The translations under genes were made by a program, and so were the position numbers. A DNA stretch of 64,000 nt from Verrucomicrobiales bacterium (GTDB lineage Bacteria > Verrucomicrobiota > Verrucomicrobiia > Verrucomicrobiales > DEV007), in the NCBI GenBank assembly GCA_002698785.1, contig PAAG01000051.1, forward strand, positions 186,001 through 250,000, written 5' to 3'. The notes under the pieces were generated by a model, which searched no databases, was not told the DNA's origin, and was given only the letters and a program-made list of their open reading frames with translations. Shown here one piece after another: positions 54,596-63,273 of the stretch. Position 1 is the stretch's first letter; the number at the start of each line of letters is the position of its first letter.

Positions 54596-57345
54596 GCTTC
54601 TACCGGATCGAGAGTCTGCACAACTTCATCACAACGAGAGCAGAGACCACTTTCTTCCAACGGAAGGGAGCGTCGGCAACGAGGGCATTCTTCCTCTTCG
54701 GTACTCAGTACAGTGGCGGCTTCCTGCTTACTCTCTTCGACAGTGAAAGAAGAGACCATCAGGAATTCGAGCGCTTCCTCCGGATGCTCTTCGAGCACCT
54801 TCTGGCTATCACTACCCTCGGGCAGCAGGTAGGTCACAGCTGCTCGCTCCCGCTTTTTGAACTGATCGCTCTTCACGGCAGCATCGATGGATACCTGCGC
54901 CAAGTCGCGAAGTTTGCTGAGTGTGTCGATCTTCTCAGTCGCTTCGGCTCCCGCAAAATTGGAATCGGGCTCAGGGAATGTCTCCAAGTGGATTGACGTC
55001 TCGTGCCCGGCAAATTCCCAAGCCTCATCTGCCGTATAAGCAAGGATCGGTGCGATGAGTTTCACCAAGGATTCAAACACGCGATGCATCGCTGTCTGAG
55101 TGGCACGACGGCGAGTCGAATCAGTCGCGTCGCAATACATGCGGTCCTTCGTGATATCGACATAGAGAGCACTAAGATCGACCGCACAGAACTGGTTCAG
55201 CACGTTGAATACCTTGCGGAATTCGAAGTCAGCGTAAGCGTCGCAGCATTCTTTCGTGACCACGTGGAGTCTTTCCAGGATCCAGCGATCGAGGAGCGTG
55301 AGTTCCTCGTCTGAAACAGCGTCCTTGGCTGCGTCAAAGTCATTGAGGTTCGCGAGCAGGATTCGGAGGATGTTCCGGAATCGGCGATATGGCTCTGTGG
55401 TCTGTTTGAAGAGATCTTCTCCAAACGGAACCTCGTTCTGCCAATCAACACTGCTGACCCAAAGACGGAGGATGTCTGCCCCGTATTTGTTGTAGAAATA
55501 GGAAGCCTCCATTGGCTTGCCTGATTTGTCGGACTTCGAGATCTTCTTCTTGTCCTGATCTACCACAAAGCCATGCGTCATGACCGCCTTGTAGGGAGCC
55601 TTGTCCCGAACGGCGACACTCAGCATGAGTGAACTCTGGAACCATCCGCGGTGCTGGTCGGTCGCCTCCAGATACAGATCAGCCGGGCAGCTCAATTCGG
55701 GATGACGATCCATCACGGCGACATGACTCGAGCCGGAGTCGATCCAGACGTCGAGGGTATCTTTGCAACGAGTCGTTCCTTCGGGAAGATTCAGTTTCTC
55801 GGCCCACCAGACATCGTCTTTTTCGAACCAGAGATTGGTGCCGCCCTCTTCTGTGAGATCGGCCACTTTCCGGGCAAGATCCGCATCGATGACAGGCTCA
55901 CTTGTCTTCGCATCGTAAAAAACGGGAAGAGGAACACCCCATGTCCGTTGGCGCGAGATACACCAGTCGGGACGGGATTCGACTGTTCCGTAGATACGAT
56001 TGCGCCCCCAGTGAGGCAACCAGTTCACCTCGTCGATTTCTTTGAGGGCCGTCTCGCGGAGCTCGTCGATTCGGATGAAGAACTGTGGCACGGAGCGGAA
56101 GATGATCGGAGTCTTTGAACGCCAGCAATGGGGATAGCTGTGCATATAGTTCTCCTTGCCGATGAGGTAGCCCTCTTTCGCGAGGAGCTTGATGATAGGC
56201 ACGTTGGACTCGAGCACATGCTTGCCAACGAGAAAGTCGAGACCAACCTCGTCGGTGAAGTTACCCTCGTCATCGACGGGGGAAAGAAGTCCCAGATCAT
56301 TCTGGCGTCCGGCCATGTAGTCATCGGCACCATGTCCGGGAGCGATGTGGACCGCGCCGGTACCGGTTTCGGTGGTGACGAAGTCGGCGAGAATGAGGCG
56401 GGAAGTGCGATCAAGGAAAGGATGCTGCGCTTCTGCACCTTCGAGGATTTCTCCTTTGAACTCGGTGAGTTCACCAGTTGGCACGAAGCCTGTCTTCTCC
56501 CCGAATTTTTCGATGAGGTCTTTGACGACGACGAAGTTCTCCGTCACGTCACGCTCCTCGTTTTTGAACTCGCCACGCACGTAGGTGAATTGCGGGTGAA
56601 CCGCGATACCAAGGTTCGCCGGAAGCGTCCAGGGTGTGGTAGTCCAGATGACCATGGAATACTCACCGGCAAGCTCCCCGGTCACGAGTGGGAACTTTAC
56701 GAAGATCGCGGGATCTTTGATGTCTTTGTATTCCACTTCGGCTTCAGCCAAAGCAGTCTGAGCACCGTAGCTCCACTGAACAGGTTTCTTGCTCTGATAC
56801 ACGAGCCCCTTGTCGACCAGCGTGGCAAAGACACGGATGATGTCTGCCTCGTACTCTGGATTTAAAGTGAGGTAAGGGTTTTCCCAGTCACCAAATACTC
56901 CGAGGCGCTTGAAAGAACCGCGCTGGATGTCGATGAATTCGCGGGCAAATGCCTCGGAACGTCGACGGATCTCAGCTGGCTCAAGGCCACGTGATTCTTT
57001 CACGACCTTGAATTCGATCGGGAGGCCATGGCAGTCCCATCCAGGGATGTATGGGCATTCGAAGCCGGCCATTGACTTGCTCTTGAGGACGAGGTCTTTG
57101 AGCGTCTTGTTGAGAGCTGTACCCATGTGGGCATCTCCGTTGGCAAAAGGAGGACCGTCATGAAGAATGAAGCGTGGTGCCTTCGCTGCCTTACGCTTCT
57201 CAATAATTGCTTCGTACAGCTTTTCGGAATCCCATTTTTCCAGACGGGCAGGCTCCCTTTTTACGAGATCTCCTCGCATGGGGAACTCCGTTTCCGGAAG
57301 GTTCAACGTTGCTTTATAGCTGGTGGATTTGTCCTGCTGACTCAT
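54592..57345 (-). CDS. ileS: Isoleucyl-tRNA synthetase
   Basis: The 917-residue product is a class I synthetase with PPFANGDAHMGTALNK near residue 46 (HIGH-type, here H-M-G-T), an editing domain, the K-I-S-K-S loop near 594 and a C-terminal zinc ribbon CPRC...CSRC. It charges tRNA-Ile. Start chosen is ATG 57345 (MSQQDKSTSYKATLNLPET); an in-frame start at 57402 would add an Arg-rich 19 residues. It is translationally coupled to lspA. Confidence 0.97.
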   Translation of the reverse strand: MSQQDKSTSYKATLNLPETEFPMRGDLVKREPARLEKWDSEKLYEAIIEKRKAAKAPRFILHDGPPFANGDAHMGTALNKTLKDLVLKSKSMAGFECPYIPGWDCHGLPIEFKVVKESRGLEPAEIRRRSEAFAREFIDIQRGSFKRLGVFGDWENPYLTLNPEYEADIIRVFATLVDKGLVYQSKKPVQWSYGAQTALAEAEVEYKDIKDPAIFVKFPLVTGELAGEYSMVIWTTTPWTLPANLGIAVHPQFTYVRGEFKNEERDVTENFVVVKDLIEKFGEKTGFVPTGELTEFKGEILEGAEAQHPFLDRTSRLILADFVTTETGTGAVHIAPGHGADDYMAGRQNDLGLLSPVDDEGNFTDEVGLDFLVGKHVLESNVPIIKLLAKEGYLIGKENYMHSYPHCWRSKTPIIFRSVPQFFIRIDELRETALKEIDEVNWLPHWGRNRIYGTVESRPDWCISRQRTWGVPLPVFYDAKTSEPVIDADLARKVADLTEEGGTNLWFEKDDVWWAEKLNLPEGTTRCKDTLDVWIDSGSSHVAVMDRHPELSCPADLYLEATDQHRGWFQSSLMLSVAVRDKAPYKAVMTHGFVVDQDKKKISKSDKSGKPMEASYFYNKYGADILRLWVSSVDWQNEVPFGEDLFKQTTEPYRRFRNILRILLANLNDFDAAKDAVSDEELTLLDRWILERLHVVTKECCDAYADFEFRKVFNVLNQFCAVDLSALYVDITKDRMYCDATDSTRRRATQTAMHRVFESLVKLIAPILAYTADEAWEFAGHETSIHLETFPEPDSNFAGAEATEKIDTLSKLRDLAQVSIDAAVKSDQFKKRERAAVTYLLPEGSDSQKVLEEHPEEALEFLMVSSFTVEESKQEAATVLSTEEEECPRCRRSLPLEESGLCSRCDEVVQTLDPVEA

Positions 57346-57421
57346 GATTACGGCCTCTCTTCGGAGGGCGCGGAACGTAGCACCCGCCCCCCGCAGGGTC
57401 AAAGGGGAACACCCTTCAGTC

Positions 57422-58483
57422 TCAGCTCTTCTTTTCTGCTGGCTCCGGGAGTTTCGTCTGCCGTTTCGCGATCATCCCGTAAGCAAGGAAGGCGATCCCA
57501 ACGACTATCATAAAGAAAGAGTAAAACTGTCCGCGAGTGAATCCCATGATTTGCTCGGCATCGGGCTCCCTGACGTTTTCGACAACGATTCGGCCGATCG
57601 CGTAGATAATAAAAAACAGCCCGGTGAGAATGCCGTGGTAGAGCTTTCTCCACTTCAGGCGAACGAAGAGCAGAAGTAGGAAGAGGAACAACCCCTCCAC
57701 CAGTCCTTCATACAACTGTGATGGATGGCGGGGATTCAGTATTTCTCCCAGCATTTCCCGGAAAGCAGGATTGCGATTGGACTCTTCAATTACAGTCCGA
57801 ACGATAGCGCCGTGCGGATCGTATCCATTGGCTGCCACGGCAGCTGCCGCTGATTCCACTCTCTCAGCAAGTCCCGGTGCCACCTCTCCGGCTTTAGCTG
57901 CCAGCTCCCTCAACTGCGACGAGGAAAAGGCCCATTCGAAACCATGTGCGGTCTGCTGCGTTTCGTTGAGTTCGTCGGGGAACTTCATGGCCCAGGCGTG
58001 ATCCGTCTTTCTCCCGTAGAGTTCGCCATTCACGAAGTTGGCCATTCGTCCGAAAAAGATCCCAAGAGGAGCGACCGAGACAATGTTGTCCCCCAAACCA
58101 GTCCATGACTTTTTCGTTACTCGGGCATACACCCAGATCGCGATGGCGACTCCTGCGAAACCACCGTGAGAAGCCATTCCGCCTCCCATGAAATTGAAGA
58201 AGATTGCCGGGTTGTGGATAAACTCGTCCCAATCGTAGAGGAGCATAAATCCGAGCCTCCCTCCGAGCATCACACCAAAGATTGCGACTACGGTTATGAA
58301 ATCAGCTACCTGGTCTTTCCTGAGCTCTGACAGCCCGAGTTTCACATACCAGCGGATCACGAGAAAGGCTGCGAGAAAGCCAGCAACGTAGGCCAGCCCA
58401 TACCAGCGAATTCCGAACGATTCGGTAAACTGAATCGCAAAGGGATCCAGGTGATGAATATAGGTGGCCAGGAGGTCGGTCAT
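57422..58483 (-). CDS. lgt: Prolipoprotein diacylglyceryl transferase
   Basis: The 353-residue polytopic protein has GRMANFVNGELYGRK near residue 147, the Lgt signature, and HPSQLYEGLVEG near 259. It transfers diacylglyceryl from phosphatidylglycerol to the lipobox Cys, the step before LspA. It is longer than E. coli Lgt (291): about 75 residues, including an Ala/Glu-rich helix near 190-225, separate the signature from the HPSQLYE motif. Start at ATG 58483. Confidence 0.95.
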   Translation of the reverse strand: MTDLLATYIHHLDPFAIQFTESFGIRWYGLAYVAGFLAAFLVIRWYVKLGLSELRKDQVADFITVVAIFGVMLGGRLGFMLLYDWDEFIHNPAIFFNFMGGGMASHGGFAGVAIAIWVYARVTKKSWTGLGDNIVSVAPLGIFFGRMANFVNGELYGRKTDHAWAMKFPDELNETQQTAHGFEWAFSSSQLRELAAKAGEVAPGLAERVESAAAAVAANGYDPHGAIVRTVIEESNRNPAFREMLGEILNPRHPSQLYEGLVEGLFLFLLLLFVRLKWRKLYHGILTGLFFIIYAIGRIVVENVREPDAEQIMGFTRGQFYSFFMIVVGIAFLAYGMIAKRQTKLPEPAEKKS

Positions 58484-58633
58484 GAGACGTCCTACACAAG
58501 TCGGTGACTTCAGACAAAGCAAGCGCCGTTATCGCCATCCCCTCCAGATGCCGGAAAAGGATTCGGGATGTCATTGATTCAACGTGAACGACTCATGACG
58601 CCCCTCCCCCTCTGAGTTTCACGAAATCCTCCA

Positions 58634-58650
58634 TTGGCACGGGATATGCT
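58634..58650 (+). promoter_or_regulatory. Candidate sigma-54 promoter for the ABC uptake operon
   Basis: TTGGCACGGGATATGCT fits the -24/-12 consensus (YTGGCACGRNNNTTGCW) with one mismatch. The essential GG and GC are 10 bases apart as required. Transcription would start near 58662, giving a leader of about 92 bases that contains two direct repeats. The Rieske gene is preceded by a sister site at 63053-63069. Confidence 0.6.
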
Positions 58651-58673
58651 CCTATAAGTTGTTGTCGCTTAAG

Positions 58674-58706
58674 GTAATACGATTCCAAAAATTTCGTAAT
58701 ACGATT
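58674..58706 (+). repeat. Pair of 11-bp direct repeats upstream of the substrate-binding protein gene
   Basis: GTAATACGATT occurs at 58674-58684 and again at 58696-58706, exactly 22 bases apart (two helical turns). The second copy overlaps the place where a -35 element would lie for a TAATAT -10-like hexamer at 58718-58723. This is the layout of an activator binding as a tandem dimer, as PhoB/OmpR-type regulators do. Confidence 0.5.
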
Positions 58707-58753
58707 TCGACGACTTTTAATATTCCACCAATCGAAAAACCAACTGACGAAAC

Positions 58754-59767
58754 ATGATGATATCAGTGATCAAAAAACCCCGTAAGGGTGCATTGCTTAC
58801 CCTTGCGCTGGCAGCCGGCTTACTTTTGCCCGGATCAATCCACGCCGAGCCTCTCAAAATCGGATACAGTGACTGGCCGGGTTGGGTCGCTTACGAAATC
58901 GGAATCAAGAAAGAATGGTTCAAAGAAGAAGGCGTCGAGGTCGAATTTGAATGGTACGACTACGTTGCCTCCATGGACGCCTATGCAGCGGGACAGCTGG
59001 ACGGTGTCGGTATGACCAACGGTGACGCTCTGGTTACCGGTGCCACAGGCAAACCTTCCGTAGGTATTCTCATCAACGACTACTCGAACGGAAACGACAT
59101 GATCGTCGCTAAGCCGGGCATCGATTCCATTAAGGATCTCGATGGTATGAAGATCGGTCTGGAAGAGGGCTTCGTTCCTCACCTTCTGCTCCTCAAAGGT
59201 CTTGAGATGAACGACATGGAGCCTGACTCGGTAACCGTCGTGAACACTCCTACAAACGAGACTCCTCAGGTTCTCTCATCAGGAGCAGTTGACGCTATTT
59301 CCGCCTGGCAGCCCAGCTCTGGACAAGCTCTCAAAGTGGTTTCCGGCTCCAAGCCGATTTACACCTCTGCTGACGCTCCCGGAATCATCTACGACATCCT
59401 TTTCGTTGATCCTGAAAGTCTCGAGAAGCGCCGCGATGACTGGAAGAAAGTGATCAAGGTCTGGTACAAGATCGTTGAGTTCATTCGCGACGAAGACAAT
59501 CTCGATGAAACCCTGGAGATCCTCGCCTCACGCGTTTCCGTTTCCCCTGAAGAATACGAGCCATTCCTCGACGGCACCTACATCCTTAACGGTGAAGAAG
59601 TGAAGCCAATCTGGGAAAAAGGTGAAGGACTTGAGTCCGTCTATGGTTCAACTGTCATCTCCAACGAGTTCAACGTGAACTTCGAGGTCTACGAGAAAGC
59701 ACTCGACGTAGAGAAATACTTCGATCCCAGCCTGACCCTCGAGGTTCTCGAGGAAATGGAGAAGTAA
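58754..59767 (+). CDS. ABC transporter periplasmic substrate-binding protein (NMT1/SsuA-like)
   Basis: The 337-residue product has a Sec signal ending near residue 32 (SIHAEP) and the two-lobe fold of nitrate/sulfonate/pyrimidine binding proteins: [20 protein letters not shown] near 34, [14 protein letters not shown] near 79 and [14 protein letters not shown] near 175. Many Asp/Glu residues make it quite acidic. It delivers a ligand to the permease and ATPase encoded downstream. The ligand is unknown; the creatininase-family and Rieske genes point to an N-containing organic compound. A large hairpin follows the stop. Confidence 0.88.
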   Translation: MMISVIKKPRKGALLTLALAAGLLLPGSIHAEPLKIGYSDWPGWVAYEIGIKKEWFKEEGVEVEFEWYDYVASMDAYAAGQLDGVGMTNGDALVTGATGKPSVGILINDYSNGNDMIVAKPGIDSIKDLDGMKIGLEEGFVPHLLLLKGLEMNDMEPDSVTVVNTPTNETPQVLSSGAVDAISAWQPSSGQALKVVSGSKPIYTSADAPGIIYDILFVDPESLEKRRDDWKKVIKVWYKIVEFIRDEDNLDETLEILASRVSVSPEEYEPFLDGTYILNGEEVKPIWEKGEGLESVYGSTVISNEFNVNFEVYEKALDVEKYFDPSLTLEVLEEMEK

Positions 59768-59792
59768 CAAACGATAATTTCTTGTCATCATA

Positions 59793-59854
59793 CGGCCGCC
59801 CGGACACCCGGATAGTTCCGCAGCCTCTCTACCTTTAGGGAGTCTGGGCGGCCG
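59793..59854 (+). other. Large intercistronic stem-loop after the substrate-binding protein gene
   Basis: The arms CGGCCGCCCGGAC (59793-59805) and GTCTGGGCGGCCG (59842-59854) pair over 13 bp with one G-T wobble. Inside, CTCTCTA/TAGGGAG with loop CCTT forms a second stem. There is no T-run. It sits 26 bases after the binding-protein stop and 24 before the permease start, a place where such structures protect the upstream message and raise binding protein over permease levels. Confidence 0.7.
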
Positions 59855-59878
59855 AAGACGACCCTCCTTGCTGTTCCC

Positions 59879-61303
59879 ATGGGCGAATCTCCTTCTGGCA
59901 AAAAGCTCAAAGTCAAAGAGCCTTGGTTTGCCGTACGACGGGAACTTCCTTCCCACAGAGCCAGCGTATTAACCGCTATCTCTTTTATTCTTCCGCTGCT
60001 GATCTGGTCTGCTGTCAGCTATTTGCCTTTCCTCTGGCATCCGGATATCAAACTCCAACTTTCGGCAGACCGAAAAGACGTCACTACTGTTTACACAGCC
60101 GGTGACCGGGTGAGTAAGGAATTCTTTCCCGAGTTCCAGGAAGCTGTTCGCTCTCAAAATGAAGAGTTGGAAGCCCAGCTGAAATCGGACGATCCGTTGG
60201 CGGGCTCTTCTGAGTCTTCCGTGAGAAGAGCCAACAAAAAGGTGCTCCGACATCTTGCTCCGGTACTCGAATCCAACGGATGGATCACCTCCGAGCAAAC
60301 GAAGGAGGACGAACTCATCTACGAAGCGTGGAAAGATGTTGCGACCGGGAAGCGAAAACTCAAATCGCCCGGCCTTTCCGAAGAGAACATCGAAATCGCA
60401 AAGCAGAATTGGAATGCGATGTCTGCGGTGTCTCCCGTTTACGACTCTGACAATTTTATCTCCGTTCCCCTTCTCAGTCTTGTTCCGCAGGGGAAACCTT
60501 CAAACCCGGATTACCTCCCAGCCCCCCATCATGTGGCTTCGTCAGGACTCGAAGTATTGATGATGCCTGCAGAGGGCGATCGCCCTTCGATGGTGCAGCG
60601 TATCGGGCATTCAATCCGAATTGTTTTCGGCGGCTTTCTCCTTTCCGCTCTCATCGGAATCCCCATCGGGGTTCTCTGCGGGACCTACGCCTTTTTCTCC
60701 CGCCTGATAGAGCCGTTCACGGATTTCTTTCGCTACATGCCAGCGCCCACATTCAGCACATTGCTCGTGGCGATCTTCCTGGCGAACGACGCTCCCAAAA
60801 TCGCGCTCGTTTTTGTCGGTACTTTTTTCCAGATGGTCCTCGTTGTCTCGAATACAACCCGAGGGCTCAACATGAACCTTCTTGAAGCTGCTCAAACCTT
60901 GGGCGCGAAACAGAGCCAGCTTCTCACTCACGTTGTGATACCGGGAATTCTCCCGAGTATGTATAACGACCTTCGCATTCTCCTCGGCTGGGCCTGGACG
61001 TGGCTCGTAATCGCTGAGCTCGTAGGTGTGAAAAGCGGACTCACGGAATTCATTGAATCACAGGGGCGTTACCGGAACTTCGACTTGGTGTTCCCTGTGA
61101 TCATTCTAATCGGATTGATCGGATTCTTTACAGACCAGTTTCTCGCTTTTCTCAGAGGCATCATCTTCCCATGGACAAAAGAAGGTGAAGCCATGTCGAG
61201 CCACCCCGTTGCGAAGGTGATCCTCTTCATCCCGCGATTGATCAAAAAAGCATTTTCTTCCAAGACCTCGCCCGCACCCACTCCACAAGCAGGACAACCG
61301 TAA
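59879..61303 (+). CDS. ABC transporter permease with a large N-terminal extracytoplasmic insert
   Basis: The 474-residue product has a first membrane segment (about residues 32-54), then about 185 mostly hydrophilic residues. A MetI/SsuC-type permease core (about 243-440) follows, with the ATPase-coupling EAA loop LLEAAQTLGAKQSQLLTHVVIPGILPS near 337-363. The usual SsuC/TauC permease is about 260 residues, so the insert is unusual; it may contact the binding protein or ligand outside the membrane. A basic/Pro-rich cytoplasmic tail ends the protein. The ATPase gene follows 6 bases later. Confidence 0.88.
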   Translation: MGESPSGKKLKVKEPWFAVRRELPSHRASVLTAISFILPLLIWSAVSYLPFLWHPDIKLQLSADRKDVTTVYTAGDRVSKEFFPEFQEAVRSQNEELEAQLKSDDPLAGSSESSVRRANKKVLRHLAPVLESNGWITSEQTKEDELIYEAWKDVATGKRKLKSPGLSEENIEIAKQNWNAMSAVSPVYDSDNFISVPLLSLVPQGKPSNPDYLPAPHHVASSGLEVLMMPAEGDRPSMVQRIGHSIRIVFGGFLLSALIGIPIGVLCGTYAFFSRLIEPFTDFFRYMPAPTFSTLLVAIFLANDAPKIALVFVGTFFQMVLVVSNTTRGLNMNLLEAAQTLGAKQSQLLTHVVIPGILPSMYNDLRILLGWAWTWLVIAELVGVKSGLTEFIESQGRYRNFDLVFPVIILIGLIGFFTDQFLAFLRGIIFPWTKEGEAMSSHPVAKVILFIPRLIKKAFSSKTSPAPTPQAGQP

Positions 61304-61309
61304 TTCGAT

Positions 61310-62212
61310 ATGATTCCTCCTTCTCCAGACATCGTCGACTATCACGAGCAAACGCCAGAGGTAAAAGAGCGCTTCACCCAGCTAAAGCAGCGCCCTGTTG
61401 TTCTCTCGGTGGACAATGTCACTAAGGACTTCCCGACACGAAATGGTGTGGTCAGGGCACTCCACGACATTGATTTCGAAGTCTATCGAAGAGAGTTCAT
61501 GTGTGTCATCGGCCCATCCGGGTGCGGCAAGTCGACACTCATCCGAATTCTGGCTGGCCTGGAAATCCAGTCAGAGGGAGAAGTGCTTCTCGATGGCAAT
61601 CCTGTCGCCGGACCTGGTCCTGACCGGGGGATGGTTTTCCAAACCTACACTTTGTTCCCTTGGCTGACCGTAAAACAGAATGTGATGTTCGGGCCCAAAA
61701 TGACCGGCCACATGAGTGCGGAGATCGAAGCCGACGCTCGTCAGTGGATCGATATGGTCGGTCTTTCGAAATTCGAAAATTCCTATCCCCATCAGCTATC
61801 TGGAGGGATGAAGCAGCGCGTAGCGATTGCACGAGCACTCGCCAACCGCCCTCGCATTCTCCTGATGGACGAGCCCTTTGGAGCACTCGATGCCCAGACC
61901 CGGGCTCAGATGCAGGCCTATCTGCTGGAGATCTGGCGGAATCTCGATATCACGATTCTCTTTATCACTCACGATCTCGATGAGGCGGTCTATCTCGCTG
62001 ACCGCATCCTCGTGCTGAAGGCAAACCCAGGCGAAATCGATGAGATCATCGAAGTCTCCGTTCCTCGACCTCGCTCGATGGAGCAGTTCATTTCTCCGGA
62101 GTTCATTGCGACAAAGCACCACATCAATCAATTGATCCATCCCGAGCAAAAAGGCGATGGCCCCGTACTTCATTTCCCTCGCCTGACCGAAGCAGGCGAC
62201 GACGTTGAGTGA
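61310..62212 (+). CDS. ABC transporter ATP-binding protein (SsuB/TauB-like)
   Basis: The 300-residue product has Walker [10 protein letters not shown] near residue 67, Q-loop FQTYTLFPW near 109, signature [10 protein letters not shown] near 161 and Walker [13 protein letters not shown] near 182. H-loop [10 protein letters not shown] is near 218. A 30-residue N-terminal and a 50-residue C-terminal extension flank the domain. It energises the permease encoded just upstream; the creatininase-family gene begins 9 bases after its stop. Confidence 0.95.
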   Translation: MIPPSPDIVDYHEQTPEVKERFTQLKQRPVVLSVDNVTKDFPTRNGVVRALHDIDFEVYRREFMCVIGPSGCGKSTLIRILAGLEIQSEGEVLLDGNPVAGPGPDRGMVFQTYTLFPWLTVKQNVMFGPKMTGHMSAEIEADARQWIDMVGLSKFENSYPHQLSGGMKQRVAIARALANRPRILLMDEPFGALDAQTRAQMQAYLLEIWRNLDITILFITHDLDEAVYLADRILVLKANPGEIDEIIEVSVPRPRSMEQFISPEFIATKHHINQLIHPEQKGDGPVLHFPRLTEAGDDVE

Positions 62213-62221
62213 TCTGTCGAT

Positions 62222-62998
62222 ATGGAAAAGGCCTGCCTGTTGCAGCAACTCCCCTGGCCCGAAATCGCAGAGGTGTGTGAAGAGAGCAATGGCTTCCTGG
62301 TTTTACCCATCGGAGCTACCGAGCAGCACGGTCCCCATCTTCCGATTAATACAGATACAGTAATCGCGGAGAAAATTTGTGAATATGCCTCGGCAAAAAC
62401 TGGCATCCCCATTTTGCCACCGATGGCCTACTCCGTTTCGTCGGGTCATACGACTAAATGGCCTGGCACGTTTTCCCTGACCCACGAAGCATTTATCGAA
62501 AGCGTCTGCGAGCTTGCTTCATGGGCCGTCCAGACTGGATGGAAGAAACTCCTGTTCGTAAATAGCCACTTCGGGAACGACTCCTCACTCCGTGTCGCGG
62601 TGGAAAAAATTCGACTCGCCCATTTTGGAAAACTCCAAATCGGCTTGAAGCACACCTTTCTCCTTACGGAATCGATACGAAGCTATTTCGTTTCCGATGC
62701 GGAAGATCTCCACGCCAACAAAGCGGAAACAGACCTCCTACTCTACCTGGCACCTGATACAGTGAGAATGGACAAGGTCGAAGACGATCCCGATCGCACA
62801 GAAGGGAAAGTTTTCAGTTACCCGGTTGCCCAAACAAGCCTGAATGGATTGACCGGCGCCCCCTCTCTGGCTTCCACAGAAAAAGGGAAAGAACTCTTCG
62901 AAGAGATGGGGGATGCCCTTGCCGAGGTATTACTCCGAGCCAAAGACGAAGAGCCTCCCCTTTCATCAGAATATTGGGAAGATCTTGTTCGGCGCTAA
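62222..62998 (+). CDS. Creatininase-family amidohydrolase
   Basis: The 258-residue product has the family's metal ligands: Glu and His in GATEQHGPHLPINTD near residue 31, His in NSHFGND near 115 and Glu in HANKAETDLLLYL near 162. The family hydrolyses cyclic amides or formamides (creatinine; formamide intermediates in riboflavin and related pathways). Position directly after the ABC transporter ATPase suggests that it acts on an imported compound. True creatininase activity is not assured. Probably cytosolic. Confidence 0.87.
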   Translation: MEKACLLQQLPWPEIAEVCEESNGFLVLPIGATEQHGPHLPINTDTVIAEKICEYASAKTGIPILPPMAYSVSSGHTTKWPGTFSLTHEAFIESVCELASWAVQTGWKKLLFVNSHFGNDSSLRVAVEKIRLAHFGKLQIGLKHTFLLTESIRSYFVSDAEDLHANKAETDLLLYLAPDTVRMDKVEDDPDRTEGKVFSYPVAQTSLNGLTGAPSLASTEKGKELFEEMGDALAEVLLRAKDEEPPLSSEYWEDLVRR

Positions 62999-63052
62999 GA
63001 GGCGTTGGGCATATTACGATCCTGGTGAACTGGTAATCCGGGCAGCTTCTCT

Positions 63053-63069
63053 TTGGCACGACTTAAGCT
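63053..63069 (+). promoter_or_regulatory. Candidate sigma-54 promoter for the Rieske oxygenase gene
   Basis: TTGGCACGACTTAAGCT keeps the full TGGCACG -24 box and the GC of the -12 box at the required 10-base spacing. Including the following CCTA it shares 17 of 21 positions with the site at 58634. It begins 55 bases after the creatininase-family stop. Transcription would start near 63080, leaving a leader of about 190 bases. Confidence 0.55.
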
Positions 63070-63119
63070 CCTAAGCTGATATAGTGAGATTGTTTCAAGC
63101 TCACGATTGGAGAGAAGAA

Positions 63120-63191
63120 ATGAGAGATGTTCGCAGCGATTTATGGGCACTCGGAATAACGACATACTGCTTCGTATTCCTGGGTTGCTAA
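63120..63191 (+). CDS. Possible 23-residue leader peptide before the Rieske gene
   Basis: A GGAGAG ribosome binding site (63110-63115) precedes an ATG that opens 23 codons ending at TAA 63191. The second half is hydrophobic (TTYCFVFLGC). It lies in the leader after the sigma-54-like promoter and before a terminator-like hairpin, the position of attenuator peptides. It may equally be chance; there is no homology evidence. Confidence 0.25.
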   Translation: MRDVRSDLWALGITTYCFVFLGC

Positions 63192-63212
63192 TTCCCCTTT
63201 TGCTCGCCCTTC

Positions 63213-63235
63213 CCGGATCATGAATTCCGATCCGG
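63213..63235 (+). terminator. Terminator-like hairpin in the Rieske gene leader
   Basis: CCGGATC (63213-63219), 9-base loop, GATCCGG (63229-63235). Bases TTTCGTTTTTCAATTTTTT follow from 63241. It could end the upstream transcript or act as a conditional terminator before the Rieske start at 63274. Confidence 0.5.
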
Positions 63236-63273
63236 AAATCTTTCGTTTTTCAATTTTTTCCAAACTTACTTTA

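Noticed and set aside
56128-56865. 245-codon open frame opposite ileS
   Set aside because: It is antisense to a certain tRNA synthetase gene, has no recognisable domain and is best explained by codon bias of ileS.
62469-62485. Further TGGCACG matches (for example in the creatininase-family gene and near 15612) as sigma-54 sites
   Set aside because: The GC of the -12 box is missing at the required 10-base spacing.
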